Translations under genes and position numbers: made by a program | Assembly (NCBI GenBank): GCA_030152265.1 | Contig: JASLHQ010000157.1 | Span: forward strand, 1-5,734 | Direction of reading: 5' to 3' | Length of the DNA stretch: 5,734 nt | From: Savagea sp. | GTDB lineage: Bacteria; Bacillota; Bacilli; Bacillales_A; Planococcaceae | The notes under the pieces: model-generated | The model's input: only the letters and a program-made list of their open reading frames with translations | What the model was told of the DNA's origin: nothing | The model's database searches: none | Part shown: positions 5,310 to 5,734 of the stretch, piece by piece | Position numbering within the stretch: position 1 is the stretch's first letter | Layout: each line of letters opens with the position of its first letter

Positions 5310-5734
5310 TACGCGATACCGACACGGCTCTGATTGAACTTTTGATTCATTAATTCATCGTACACAAATTGAGCAGTATCCCCGACTGAAATCATCTTCC
5401 CATCGACTGGTAAATAATCTTTTTCGACACGGTACTTTCCTGTCGCCTCTCCGTCTGGCAAGTACGTTGGACAAACGATCGTCCAATCGAGGTTTGTCGC
5501 TTTTAATTGATTGTATACACGATGATGTTCTTCCGCAGCGAATGTGAGCTTGCGATTCGAATCTCCCGCTTCATAGCGAACTTTCGACGAATCTGTGCGG
5601 CTTTGCAAAATTCCTGCTGTCCCGACCGTCACGATACGTTTCACTCCAAATTGTTTCATCGCTTCAATAATGGATGGAATCGCCTCTGTCAATGTCGTCG
5701 TTTTGTCCGTTCCGAGGGCACTAACGACGAGATC
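5306..5734 (-). CDS. Atypical SDR / NAD(P)-binding family protein, C-terminal part (5' end outside window)
   Basis: This is a partial gene of 142 visible residues, running unbroken to the right edge. It resembles the atypical short-chain dehydrogenase/NmrA-like NAD(P)-binding proteins common in Bacillales (YwnB/YhfK-like), which have a Rossmann fold and mostly unknown substrates. Visible landmarks are DLVVSALGTD at the edge (beta-4 with its conserved SALG), GVKRIVTVGTAG (30-41), YNQLK (74-78, which fits YxxxK), LDWTIVCPTYLPDG (82-95, where the family usually has a TIVRP-like strand) and VGDTAQFVYDEL (117-128). The N-terminal glycine-rich nucleotide-binding loop should lie beyond the window. 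In-frame internal starts near 5692 should be ignored because homology-like sequence continues upstream. The gene overlaps the DCC gene tail to tail. Family assignment is by motif only. Confidence 0.85.
   Translation of the reverse strand, partial: DLVVSALGTDKTTTLTEAIPSIIEAMKQFGVKRIVTVGTAGILQSRTDSSKVRYEAGDSNRKLTFAAEEHHRVYNQLKATNLDWTIVCPTYLPDGEATGKYRVEKDYLPVDGKMISVGDTAQFVYDELMNQKFNQSRVGIAY

Overview
This 5.7-kb window comes from a moderately AT-rich Bacillales (Firmicutes) chromosome. The evidence is strong purine-rich Shine-Dalgarno sites, ATG/GTG/TTG starts, a Bacillus-like BioB, an ECF sigma factor paired with a DUF4179-type membrane anti-sigma factor, and a YuxK-like DCC protein. Genus cannot be fixed from sequence alone; a Planococcaceae- or Exiguobacterium-like host is a guess. 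I see no mobile element, tRNA, rRNA, CRISPR array or origin, and no gene-free stretch longer than about 170 bases.

Layout, left to right. (1) Positions 1-1124, minus strand: the N-terminal 374 codons of a membrane protein I do not recognise, with four N-terminal transmembrane helices and a large predicted extracytoplasmic domain. It is open at the left edge and has an exact match to the Bacillus sigma-W-type promoter pattern upstream. (2) 1193-2930, minus strand: a bioY-bioB biotin operon with a good sigma-A promoter, tightly coupled starts and a strong intrinsic terminator. Two identical AGTTAACT palindromes flank its promoter and may be operators. (3) 3028-4593, plus strand: an ECF sigma factor overlapping by 8 bases a one-helix membrane anti-sigma factor, ending in a terminator shared with the convergent gene. 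(4) 4593-4790, minus strand: a 65-residue two-helix membrane protein of unknown function, preceded by an exact match to the Bacillus sigma-X-type promoter pattern. (5) 4896-5309, plus strand: a DCC-family thiol-disulfide oxidoreductase whose predicted sigma-A promoter overlaps that ECF-type promoter on the opposite strand. (6) 5306-5734, minus strand: the C-terminal part of an atypical short-chain dehydrogenase/NAD(P)-binding protein, open at the right edge and overlapping the DCC gene tail to tail by 4 bases.

The most interesting reading is regulatory. A sigma/anti-sigma pair lies among two envelope-protein genes of unknown function, each with a textbook ECF-type promoter. This suggests, but does not prove, an envelope-stress neighbourhood, and it is not shown that this particular sigma factor reads those promoters. 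The biotin operon holds only the last biosynthetic step plus an uptake component, which fits scavenging of biotin and/or dethiobiotin.
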